DNA of 64,000 bases, from contig NZ_MJGC01000099.1 of NCBI RefSeq assembly GCF_001746915.1, positions 109,868-173,867 on the forward strand, read 5' to 3'. Within the stretch, counting starts at the first letter, position 1. Each line of letters opens with the position of its first letter. The notes under the pieces are model-generated. The model made no database searches. It saw only the letters and a list, made by a program, of their open reading frames with translations, and was not told the DNA's origin. Position numbers and translations under genes: made by a program. Shown piece after piece: positions 52,097 through 60,215 of the stretch. The DNA is from Desertifilum tharense IPPAS B-1220. Its GTDB lineage: Bacteria > Cyanobacteriota > Cyanobacteriia > Cyanobacteriales > Desertifilaceae.

Positions 52097-52120
52097 GTAC
52101 ACAAAGAAGAGGTTGTGTAT
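52097..52120. promoter_or_regulatory. Operator candidate 2: GTACACA-N10-TGTGTAT
   Basis: Six of seven bases of each arm pair across a 10-nt spacer, identical in layout to the site at 49331-49354, 67 bp before ATG 52188. Conservation of arms but not of the spacer sequence supports a protein-binding site. Confidence 0.65.
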
Positions 52121-52187
52121 CGTGACTTACCATTAAATAGAGTATTCAAACCTGGGTAAGCATCTATATAGCAGTGGGTTGAGAAGC

Positions 52188-53672
52188 ATGAATCAAGAGC
52201 AGTTTGAGAAACGGTTTGTCGAGCTAACGGATAAACAACAAGAAGTGTTGCTGCGGGTTTTGGCGGGGGAAACAGATGAAGAAATAGCAAGTTCTCTAAA
52301 TATTGTAGAGTCAACCGTAAGAAAGCACATTGAACATATCTGTAAAGGATTTCGCCTAATCTCTCAATACGGAGAGCGTTCAAAGCGTCCTGAATTGATT
52401 CAGCTTTTCAGGCAATACAGACCTGATTTAGTTAAAGCGATCGCTCATCGGGACTTAAAAGAAGTTAAAAAGTCTGATGAACCTCATGTTAAGCCTCGTA
52501 TAAAGAGAAGAGGCGCTCGTGACACTACCCAGTTAGATTCTGAGCTTTACGATGATGCCTGGGTTGATCGTGTAGAATTGATTAAGAAATTGAGTATTAG
52601 GCTTCGGGAAAGTACACGACTGTTGATTCTCACGGGGATTACTGGCATAGGGAAGACTGTCTTGGCTCAAAGACTAGCAGTGGAGTTGCAAGGAGATTGG
52701 ATCAAGTGGCTAACGGTTGATTTTGAAAGTCAGGAGAATACTGATTTTGCCACTATAGCAGTGCAAATTCTAACAGATTTGGGAGAGACAGTCACCTTAG
52801 AGGATCGCCAAGAAACAAGGCGATTGATGAATTGGGTTGTTAGTCACTTACAACAGAATCGCTATTTGTTGCTTCTAGATTCACTAGAATGTCTTCTAAG
52901 AGGAGATGCTGAGACAGGGTGGAGTGAATTTAAAGAGAGTTGCTGGGAAGAGTTTTTTCAAAATCTTTTATCTATAAAAACTTGTGAGAGTAGAATTATT
53001 CTCACATCCCAAGATTGGCCTGGGCAGTTTTATGAAATCAACTCGCGTTACTCAAAGTTATTTTATTGTCAGTCTCTAAGCGGCTTTAGTCAATCCGAGC
53101 AGCTAGATTTATTTAAAAGAACAGGATTAAACGTTAATCCCGAATTACCTTCAACTCATTATTTAGTTCGAGTTGGTTCTGCATATGAAGGTCATCCCTT
53201 AGCATTATGGATAATTGCTGGAGAAATTGTAAATCCTCCTTTTAATGGCAATATTTTAGCTTACTGGAATCAGTATAGTCAGGAGATCGAAAAAATTGAG
53301 CAATTCCCTCAACAGCCGGAGCAAGAGTTATTAGGCGATAATTTAAAATTGGACAGATATACTCGGAAATTGAGGGGAATAGTCAAGCAACGTATTGAAA
53401 AAACATTTGAACGGCTAGCTAACGAAATTCCTAACGCTTACATACTGCTTTGTTATTGTTCAGTATATCGCCGACCAGTACCCGAAAAATTTTATTTGAA
53501 AACATTAGAAAAGTTAGAATTAGATGAGGAACAACAGCAAATTACAGTAGACGTATTGCGCGATCGCTACTTAATAGAAGAAAATATTATCAATAATGGT
53601 TTACATTTAAGGCAGCATAATTTGATTCGCAGTGTCGCATCAACTCATCTCAAAAGCTGGAGACGGGAATAA
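52188..53672 (+). CDS. STAND regulator part 1: LuxR-type HTH and NB-ARC ATPase
   Basis: A 494-residue paralogue of the first two-thirds of the 49406 protein. The HTH at residues 12-58 (LTDKQQEVLLRVLAGETDEEIASSLNIVESTVRKHIEHI) is nearly the same. The NTPase carries Walker A GITGIGKTVL (from residue 150), LLLLDSLECLL and RIILTSQDWPG. It ends after the winged-helix-like region (LRDRYLIEENIINNGLHLRQHNLIRSVA), without TPRs. Its stop overlaps the next start by one base, so the TPR part is made as a separate, coupled protein. Confidence 0.85.
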   Translation: MNQEQFEKRFVELTDKQQEVLLRVLAGETDEEIASSLNIVESTVRKHIEHICKGFRLISQYGERSKRPELIQLFRQYRPDLVKAIAHRDLKEVKKSDEPHVKPRIKRRGARDTTQLDSELYDDAWVDRVELIKKLSIRLRESTRLLILTGITGIGKTVLAQRLAVELQGDWIKWLTVDFESQENTDFATIAVQILTDLGETVTLEDRQETRRLMNWVVSHLQQNRYLLLLDSLECLLRGDAETGWSEFKESCWEEFFQNLLSIKTCESRIILTSQDWPGQFYEINSRYSKLFYCQSLSGFSQSEQLDLFKRTGLNVNPELPSTHYLVRVGSAYEGHPLALWIIAGEIVNPPFNGNILAYWNQYSQEIEKIEQFPQQPEQELLGDNLKLDRYTRKLRGIVKQRIEKTFERLANEIPNAYILLCYCSVYRRPVPEKFYLKTLEKLELDEEQQQITVDVLRDRYLIEENIINNGLHLRQHNLIRSVASTHLKSWRRE

Positions 53673-55102
53673 TGAGAGACCGTGATGGAGTAGAATTTAA
53701 GGATCAAGTCTTGATACCAGACTTTGATTTGAATTCTAGAGGCGATCTATCAAAACCAGAGCAAATTCAGCTATCAATACAACAAGAATTAACTCAAATT
53801 GATAAATTGTCTCCTTGGCAAATTGCACATTATATAGCTATAGAAAACTGGCTGACTGAATATGAAAATAAACCAGAATCTTCAAATTTAGAGCAAGTTC
53901 GCAGTTACCTTGAAGTTTTTCATCATCTCTGTGAAATAGAAGCTTGGGAAACAGCAGTGAAAATTCTTTTCACTGACTTATCTATTTGTTCAGATCGACC
54001 ATTACACAAGCAATTGGAAACATGGGGATATTATCAAGAGCAAATTAATTGTTATGAAAAAATTTTAAACAAAGTCAATTCAGAATACAATTTTATCCTC
54101 TTGCAAGGTTTAGGCTATGCCTATTGTTATTTGGGAAATCCAGAAATTTCTATTAAGTATTATCAAAATCTTTTAGATATTGCTTATGGTCGCTTAAATA
54201 AAACAATGCAAGCTCAAGCTCATGGAGGACTAGGTCGAGTTTATTATTGGTGCTTAGGGAAGTATAAAATAGCTGTCCGAGAATATCGAAAACAACTAAG
54301 TATTGCTCGTGAAATAAACGATTTTGAGCAAGAAGCGCAAGCATTAGATGGGCTGGGGTCTATTTATTGTGAGTTTTTTCAGTTTCGTAAATCGATCGAT
54401 TATAAAAAGCAAGCTTTATTAATTGCTCGTAGAATTAAAAATTTAACTATGGAAATAAAAATTTTGGGTTTTTTGGGCGCTGTATATATGCAAATGGGAA
54501 AGCCTACCCAAGGAATCGAACTGATTAAGCAACAATTAGAAATTAGTAAAGAAATTGGAGATCGCCATCAAGAATGGAGTGCTTTACACAATTTGTCTAA
54601 TACCTATTCTTCTCTAGGAAATTATCAGACTTCATTGACTTATTTGAATCAAGCTTTGGAAATCATTCAAGATATGAGCGATCGTGCTGGAGAAGCAGTA
54701 ACTCTAAATTCTCTAGGAAGTAGATTTAGTATATCTGGCGATTATACAAAAGCCATTGTCTATTATGAAAAAAGTTTGAATATTTATCATAGAATGGGCA
54801 ATTTAGTATCAGAAGGATGGACGCGAGCTAACCTTTCTTACTGTTACAGTTGTCTTGGTAAAAGTAATAAGGCAGTGAGAAACTCAAAACGTGCTATAAA
54901 AATTGCTCGTAAGTTTAAAGATCGACCGCTAAACGGCTTTGCGCTAGCAACTTTAGGCGGTAGTTATTGGAATCAAAACAAGCATATTAGGGGGTTGTCA
55001 CTAGCTATAAAGGCTCTTTTTATTGTTCCTCCTTGGAGCAGCGATACAGGTAAATTAATATTTGATAAAACTATGGAAGCTTTAAGAAGTATTGTCGCTT
55101 AA
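53672..55102 (+). CDS. STAND regulator part 2: TPR protein coupled to the NB-ARC gene
   Basis: A 476-residue all-helical protein of at least seven TPR-like units, for example AQAHGGLGRVYYWCLGKYKIAVREYRKQL, WSALHNLSNTYSSLGNYQTSLTYLNQAL and VTLNSLGSRFSISGDYTKAIVYYEKSLNIY. It corresponds to the C-terminal third of the single-gene paralogue at 49406. Start ATG 53672 shares a base with the previous stop (TAATGA). It probably binds the upstream protein as the ligand-sensing half. AT-rich compared with the nif genes. Confidence 0.82.
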   Translation: MRDRDGVEFKDQVLIPDFDLNSRGDLSKPEQIQLSIQQELTQIDKLSPWQIAHYIAIENWLTEYENKPESSNLEQVRSYLEVFHHLCEIEAWETAVKILFTDLSICSDRPLHKQLETWGYYQEQINCYEKILNKVNSEYNFILLQGLGYAYCYLGNPEISIKYYQNLLDIAYGRLNKTMQAQAHGGLGRVYYWCLGKYKIAVREYRKQLSIAREINDFEQEAQALDGLGSIYCEFFQFRKSIDYKKQALLIARRIKNLTMEIKILGFLGAVYMQMGKPTQGIELIKQQLEISKEIGDRHQEWSALHNLSNTYSSLGNYQTSLTYLNQALEIIQDMSDRAGEAVTLNSLGSRFSISGDYTKAIVYYEKSLNIYHRMGNLVSEGWTRANLSYCYSCLGKSNKAVRNSKRAIKIARKFKDRPLNGFALATLGGSYWNQNKHIRGLSLAIKALFIVPPWSSDTGKLIFDKTMEALRSIVA

Positions 55103-55336
55103 ATATCAAATTATGCACATTCTAGGAAAAGAAGTTTGGTTAGTTTTTTTCTAAAAGTAAATGGATGATTGTGGTTACAGAAAGTTTGCAGCTTGTGTTG
55201 ACTTCGGGTAAGGGTGCGGTTAATGAGTGACTGAGTTGCGATCGCCCTCACTCCATGCGCTAGCGTAGGGAAGGGGTGAGAACCCCAGTGTTTTGATAGA
55301 GTGGACAGGGGAGAATGCGATCGCGTGGAGGTTGGA

Positions 55337-56056
55337 ATGGACATATTGATCGTTGAGGACGAACCCGAAATCGCCCGACTCATCCAACAAACACTAGAAT
55401 CAGAAGGGTTTTCCTGTCGGAGTTGTCGCGATGGCATTAACGCGCTACAGGTGTTTAGCGAACAACAACCCGACTTAATTGTCCTCGATCTGATGATTCC
55501 TGGTTTGGATGGCTTGGAAGTGTGCGCGCGCATCCGCCAGAAACCCGGAACCAAAGACCCCTTTATCCTGATGCTGACGGCGAAAGGGGAAGAAATTGAC
55601 CGAATTATCGGCTTATCTACGGGTGCCGATGATTATATGGTCAAACCCTTTAGTCCGCGCGAATTGGTTGCTAGGGTTCGCGCCTTATTGCGTCGGAGTT
55701 TGCGCCAGGGGGGACAAGCCGCCAGCCAAGTCTATCGCACGTTGAATTTTACCGTAGATATAGATCGGCATTTGGCCTATCGCCAGCTAACCGCGACAGA
55801 AACCGAAACCCTAGACTTAACTTCCCTAGAATTTAGTTTGCTGTCTACCTTTGTCAGCTATCCCGGTCGGGTGTGGAATCGCAGCCAATTGATCGATAAA
55901 CTGTGGGGAGATGACTTCTTTGGCGACGAACGCGTTGTCGATACCCATGTGGCGCGGTTGCGAAAGAAGATCGAACCCGATCCGGCCAATCCTACCTTTA
56001 TTAAAACGGTGATTGGTGTGGGCTACAAGTTTGAAGACCCCCCCAGCGAGAAATAA
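55337..56056 (+). CDS. OmpR-family response regulator
   Basis: A 239-residue regulator: receiver domain with acidic pocket VEDE, phospho-acceptor Asp51 (LIVLDLMIPG), Thr in LMLTAKG and Lys in DDYMVKPF, then a winged-helix DNA-binding domain (LTSLEFSLLSTFVSYPGRVWNRSQLIDKLWG and VDTHVARLRKKIE). ATG 55337 is preferred over an open start at 55301. It is followed 3 bp later by its sensor kinase. The stimulus is unknown. Confidence 0.93.
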   Translation: MDILIVEDEPEIARLIQQTLESEGFSCRSCRDGINALQVFSEQQPDLIVLDLMIPGLDGLEVCARIRQKPGTKDPFILMLTAKGEEIDRIIGLSTGADDYMVKPFSPRELVARVRALLRRSLRQGGQAASQVYRTLNFTVDIDRHLAYRQLTATETETLDLTSLEFSLLSTFVSYPGRVWNRSQLIDKLWGDDFFGDERVVDTHVARLRKKIEPDPANPTFIKTVIGVGYKFEDPPSEK

Positions 56057-56059
56057 CCC

Positions 56060-57151
56060 GTGAGTAAGATAGATTTGCGATCGCGCTTATTTTTCTCTCA
56101 CCTGCTAGTCTTAATGGTGGGAATCAGTTCGCTGGTGATTATCAGTAAAGTCTCTTCGCGTCCCTACTTCGTCCAACACCTCGAACAACTTGAAGGAAGT
56201 GGGTTTCGCCTGCGTTACGTTCGCACTTATCTGGTTAAAGGCTTTGAAACCTCTTGGAACCGCAGCACCTTTTGGGCCGCCATTGTCGGAACCACCGCCG
56301 CCGGGGGGTTAAGCTACTGGGTGGCGCGGCGGATCACCAAACCCCTCACCTTAATGGAACAAATTACCAAAGAATTTGCCGCCGGACAACTGGATCAACG
56401 CCTTCCCATCAGCGAAATTCCCGAACTCAACCAACTAGGGGTCAGTTTTAATCGGATGGCGGCGGGGTTAGAAGGGGTAGAACAGCGACGCCGCGAGTTA
56501 ATTGGCGACTTAACCCACGAGTTGCGGACGCCTTTAACCATTGTGCGCGGTTATCTCGAAGAGTTAGCCGAAGGTAGAATTGAACCCTCGCCGGATATTT
56601 ACGTGCAACTTACCAAAGAAACGAAGCGGTTAGAACGCTTGGTGAACGACTTGCAAGAACTTTCCCAGGCGGAGGCGGGATACTTACCCATCCACGTACA
56701 ACCCATCCAGCTTTATCCTATTTTGAAGTCTCTGGTGCATAAATTTGCCGATCAGTTGATGGAAGATGGCCCCGTTTTACAGTTAGAGTGTTCTCCCGAT
56801 TTACCCGCCGTCTTAGCCGATGTAGACCGAACCGAACAAGTTTTGGTGAACTTAATTGGCAATGCCATGCGCTATACTCAAACCGGCTTTATTAAAGTTC
56901 GCGCTTGGACGGAAAAAGGTAAACTCTGGATCGCGGTGATGGATACCGGCCAAGGAATTCCAGCCGAAGATTTACCCCATGTATTTGAACGATTTTGGCG
57001 CGGCGATCGCTCTCGTTCTCGTCATTCTGGCGGATCGGGGGTGGGTTTGGCAATCTCAAAGCGGTTGGTGGAACTGCAAGGCGGCGAAATTTTTGCTGAG
57101 AGTCAGTTTGGTAAAGGCAGTACCTTCCGCTTCTGTTTACCGCTAGCTTAG
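56060..57151 (+). CDS. Sensor histidine kinase (HAMP, HisKA, HATPase)
   Basis: A 363-residue membrane kinase paired with the response regulator. Two membrane segments (about 9-28 and 72-92) enclose a short periplasmic loop of about 45 residues, too small for a known sensor domain. Then HAMP (RRITKPLTLMEQITKEFAAGQLDQRLP), HisKA with His153 in GDLTHELRTPL, and a catalytic domain with NLIGNAMRYT, MDTGQGIP and GSGVGLAISKRL. It starts at GTG 56060, 3 bp after the regulator. BaeS-like in layout. Confidence 0.92.
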   Translation: MSKIDLRSRLFFSHLLVLMVGISSLVIISKVSSRPYFVQHLEQLEGSGFRLRYVRTYLVKGFETSWNRSTFWAAIVGTTAAGGLSYWVARRITKPLTLMEQITKEFAAGQLDQRLPISEIPELNQLGVSFNRMAAGLEGVEQRRRELIGDLTHELRTPLTIVRGYLEELAEGRIEPSPDIYVQLTKETKRLERLVNDLQELSQAEAGYLPIHVQPIQLYPILKSLVHKFADQLMEDGPVLQLECSPDLPAVLADVDRTEQVLVNLIGNAMRYTQTGFIKVRAWTEKGKLWIAVMDTGQGIPAEDLPHVFERFWRGDRSRSRHSGGSGVGLAISKRLVELQGGEIFAESQFGKGSTFRFCLPLA

Positions 57152-59143
57152 GGTCGGGAAGGTTTCGCGGTTGCCAAAAGAACAAATGCGATCGCGGCCT
57201 CGATCTTTAGCTTCGTATAAGGCTTGATCGGCTTGTTGAATCAGAGACATGGCCTGTAAGCTTTGTTGGGGAATGATGCTGGCCACCCCCAAACTTAAGG
57301 TAATATAATCGCTGACGGGCGATTTTACATGGGGAATGTGCAACTGCTGAATGTGAGTTTGAATCTCGGTTGCGACTTGAATGGCCCCTGCAAGACTGGT
57401 ATTCGGTAAGACGATCGCAAACTCTTCTCCCCCATAACGCGCCACCAAGTCCGCCGGACGTTTTGCACCCGCCGCGATCGCCACAGCCACTTGTTGCAAG
57501 CACCAGTCTCCTTTCACATGACCGTAGGTATCGTTATAAATTTTAAAGCAGTCAATATCGCACAAAATCAGGGACAGGGGTTGTTGTTCGCGGGTTAAGC
57601 GGTGCCACTGTTCGGTGAAGTATTGGTCGAAGCGGCGGCGGTTGGCTAGTTGCGTCAGACTATCAGAAATGGCGAGGCGTTGCAGTTCTTGGTTGGCTTG
57701 CTGCAAGCGTTCGTAGAGTTCGGCTTGCTGAATGGCGATCGCCAATTGATCGGCTAACTGCCGGATCAACTCAATTTCTAACGGCTGCCACTCCCGCTTG
57801 CTGCCACATTGATGCACCATCAACAAACCCCACAGGCGATCGCCTTGAAAAATTGGCACCTCCATCAAGGCTTGTACCTGCCAGCTTGCTAAAAGTTGCT
57901 TAAAACTGGGAGACAGGGGGGCCGTTGACAGATCCGCAATGGCGATCGCATCGCGCAAGATTTCCCGTTGCAGGACATAAGAAAAATCGCACGCATCCCA
58001 GTGACTGCAAGTTAATTGCGTTCTTAAAATCGAACGCCACTCCGGGTTGACAGACTCGACTTTAACTTCCCCCGTACTCATCACCAACCGATCGTCACTC
58101 AACAAATTCAACGCGCAAATGGCGACGCGATCGGCTTGCAAAAATGTGCGAATTTCCGTCACTGCCGTCGTCAGCACTTCTTGGAGATCCAAGGAACGGC
58201 GAATATGTTGCACCACAACACTCATAAGACGTTGTTGTTCAATTTGTCGGCGGATCGCTTCGGTGGCTTGTTTGCGTTCCCACAGCGCCGCTTGACGTTC
58301 GCTAATATCTTCTGCGGTTCCCAGAATTTGCTGAATCTTGCCGCCTTCATTTTTTTGGAAAATCACTTCTCGACAGTGCAACCATCGCCAGTCTCCAGAA
58401 CGATTTTTGAATCGAAATTCCCATTCCAGAATCTCGCCTTCGGTTGCATTCGCCAAGCGTTCGCGATGCTGTTCAACTTGCACCACATCTTCGGGGTGGA
58501 TCAGTTCCAAAAAGTCGCGATCTTCTAGCGCCTGAACTTCAGCAACGCTATAACCTAACCTGATTTCAATTTGTTGGTTAATATACAGAATTTGCTGTTT
58601 TTGCCAGTCATAAATGTAAAGAATATAAGGGGCTGCATCCGTAATTTTTTGGACAAAATGCTGACTTTCCCTTAAGGCTGCTTCAATGCGCTTGCGTTCG
58701 CGAATTTCTTCCCAAGCCTGATCGCGCATTAAACGATACATTTGCATTCGGTAGGTCAGATCGGTGACATCCTCAATCACCAGTAGCGCGTAAAAATCGG
58801 ATTGGTTAGACATTTGGATCGCTGTCGCCGTGGTTTGCTGCACGCGCCATCGACCATCGGGTAACTGACACGGGATAATTGAGGTATGGAGTTGCGAAGA
58901 AAAAATTGTCGGCGGACCCCCAGCAAAGATCGGTTGGAGGCGCTGTTGATACTTTGCTTGGTTAAAATGAGGAAAGCGATCGCGGATATCCGTGCCAACG
59001 ATCTGCTCGCTAACAATCCCCGTCCAGTGTTCTAAACTGCGATTCCAAAAGATAACGGTATACTCAGGACTGAGAATACAAACCCCTTCTGGAAATTGGT
59101 TAAAAATCTTAAAGAATTCTTGGGGCTTGTCGTGCTTAGTCAT
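57143..59143 (-). CDS. Diguanylate cyclase with two PAS and one GAF domain
   Basis: A 666-residue cytosolic protein. PAS domains lie at about 8-130 (ILSPEYTVIFWNRSLEHWTG) and 155-290 (GYSVAEVQALEDRDFLELIHPEDV), GAF at about 305-470 and GGDEF at 495-660 with ISDSLTQLANRRRFDQYF and the active-site loop RYGGEEFAIVL. It should make c-di-GMP. No EAL domain. It follows the CheC-like gene by 6 bp, so the regulator, CheC-like and cyclase genes form one unit. It converges with the kinase gene, overlapping 9 bp. Confidence 0.94.
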   Translation of the reverse strand: MTKHDKPQEFFKIFNQFPEGVCILSPEYTVIFWNRSLEHWTGIVSEQIVGTDIRDRFPHFNQAKYQQRLQPIFAGGPPTIFSSQLHTSIIPCQLPDGRWRVQQTTATAIQMSNQSDFYALLVIEDVTDLTYRMQMYRLMRDQAWEEIRERKRIEAALRESQHFVQKITDAAPYILYIYDWQKQQILYINQQIEIRLGYSVAEVQALEDRDFLELIHPEDVVQVEQHRERLANATEGEILEWEFRFKNRSGDWRWLHCREVIFQKNEGGKIQQILGTAEDISERQAALWERKQATEAIRRQIEQQRLMSVVVQHIRRSLDLQEVLTTAVTEIRTFLQADRVAICALNLLSDDRLVMSTGEVKVESVNPEWRSILRTQLTCSHWDACDFSYVLQREILRDAIAIADLSTAPLSPSFKQLLASWQVQALMEVPIFQGDRLWGLLMVHQCGSKREWQPLEIELIRQLADQLAIAIQQAELYERLQQANQELQRLAISDSLTQLANRRRFDQYFTEQWHRLTREQQPLSLILCDIDCFKIYNDTYGHVKGDWCLQQVAVAIAAGAKRPADLVARYGGEEFAIVLPNTSLAGAIQVATEIQTHIQQLHIPHVKSPVSDYITLSLGVASIIPQQSLQAMSLIQQADQALYEAKDRGRDRICSFGNRETFPTLS

Positions 59144-59149
59144 CTGAAC

Positions 59150-59758
59150 TTACTCGGATTCCAATTCCAAAGCGAGCGCATCTAGTAACGCATCAAAAGA
59201 ACCGACTTTGAAGATTAAAAGGACTTCACCGTTAATCTGAAGCTTTTCAATGATAAAGTGCGTATGAGCTAGAATAATGTTAACATCTTGCTTTAGGTTT
59301 CGCGCCTTCAGAAGCTGGGAAACTCGGTCTTCAGCATAGGTGGGCAGGGAATAATCTAGGCGGCGGGAAAAAAGATTGCTCACCGTTCCCACAACGCCAT
59401 TGAGAACAATATTCCCCACCTCTAGTAAGGTTCCAATTTTCACAGCCTCTAGATCGGGAGTTCCGGGCTTTTCTCCCGTGAGTAAAGAGACTAACGTTGA
59501 GGCACTTTCCGTCGGAAAAATCAATTCAGCACTACCCGAAAAAAAACCTTCAAACCCTAACTGAACAGTTGAGATCAAATCGCTCTCAAAACGGGACTCC
59601 AATTCAGTCTGTAACTGTGTTAGGGAGAGAGATTGCAAATCGGGAATATTCAAGCAAATGGGCGAACCCAGCATTTCATTTAAAATACTAGCGGCTTGAC
59701 CGACTCCGATGTTGACTAACTCTTGCAGGATATCAATTTGCTCAAGCGTCAGGCTCAC
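59150..59758 (-). CDS. cheC: CheC/CheX-like phosphatase
   Basis: A 202-residue protein with CheC features: LQELVNIGVGQAASILNEMLGSP in the first third and LLEVGNIVLNGVVGTVSNLF later; each holds the E..N pattern of CheC active sites. CheC removes phosphate from CheY-type regulators. The start is GTG 59758, because AAGGAG lies 6 nt upstream on the - strand; the frame extends further to 59818 without need. It overlaps the response regulator gene by 17 bp, which suggests the regulator is its substrate. Confidence 0.85.
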   Translation of the reverse strand: MSLTLEQIDILQELVNIGVGQAASILNEMLGSPICLNIPDLQSLSLTQLQTELESRFESDLISTVQLGFEGFFSGSAELIFPTESASTLVSLLTGEKPGTPDLEAVKIGTLLEVGNIVLNGVVGTVSNLFSRRLDYSLPTYAEDRVSQLLKARNLKQDVNIILAHTHFIIEKLQINGEVLLIFKVGSFDALLDALALELESE

Positions 59759-60134
59759 AATTGACTCCTTGGCGAGACACCCCAATCGTAATTTGCAGCC
59801 AATGGCGTAATTCTTCAATCTTGGGAATTTTGTTAAGAACCGTTGCCGCGCCGAGTTCTAGACAAGCTTGTTGCGTGGTTTGTTGGACATCAGCCGTTAA
59901 CACAATGGTGGGAATTGTCAAATTTTTCTGACGCATGATCTGTAGCACTTCAATGCCACCAACTTCGGGCATTAATAAATCTAAGATAATGCAATCTGGC
60001 TTATATTTTTGCATCATTTCTAGCCCTTCCCGACCATTTCGTGCTTCTAGGAGGGTATGACCTTCCGGCTTTAAGATTTTAGCCAGTAGCTTACGACTCA
60101 ATGCCGCATCCTCTATGATTAGGATCAGTGCCAC
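59742..60134 (-). CDS. Single-domain CheY-like response regulator
   Basis: A 130-residue receiver-only protein: LIIEDAALSRKLLAKIL, phospho-acceptor Asp in DCIILDLLMPEVGG, TIVLTADVQ, and NKIPKIEELRHWL in which the usual Lys is present (LNK). Start is GTG 60134 with AAGGAGA upstream; the frame stays open to 60164. No output domain, so it acts through partners, here the CheC-like phosphatase and diguanylate cyclase in the same operon, or the divergent kinase at 60216. Confidence 0.88.
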   Translation of the reverse strand: MALILIIEDAALSRKLLAKILKPEGHTLLEARNGREGLEMMQKYKPDCIILDLLMPEVGGIEVLQIMRQKNLTIPTIVLTADVQQTTQQACLELGAATVLNKIPKIEELRHWLQITIGVSRQGVNCEPDA

Positions 60135-60215
60135 TCGTAATGTCTCCTTCAATAAATTTGGCAAACTTTAACTTTAATTGACCTTTAGAGAGCCTTGTTC
60201 TGAGCGGAATGACTC

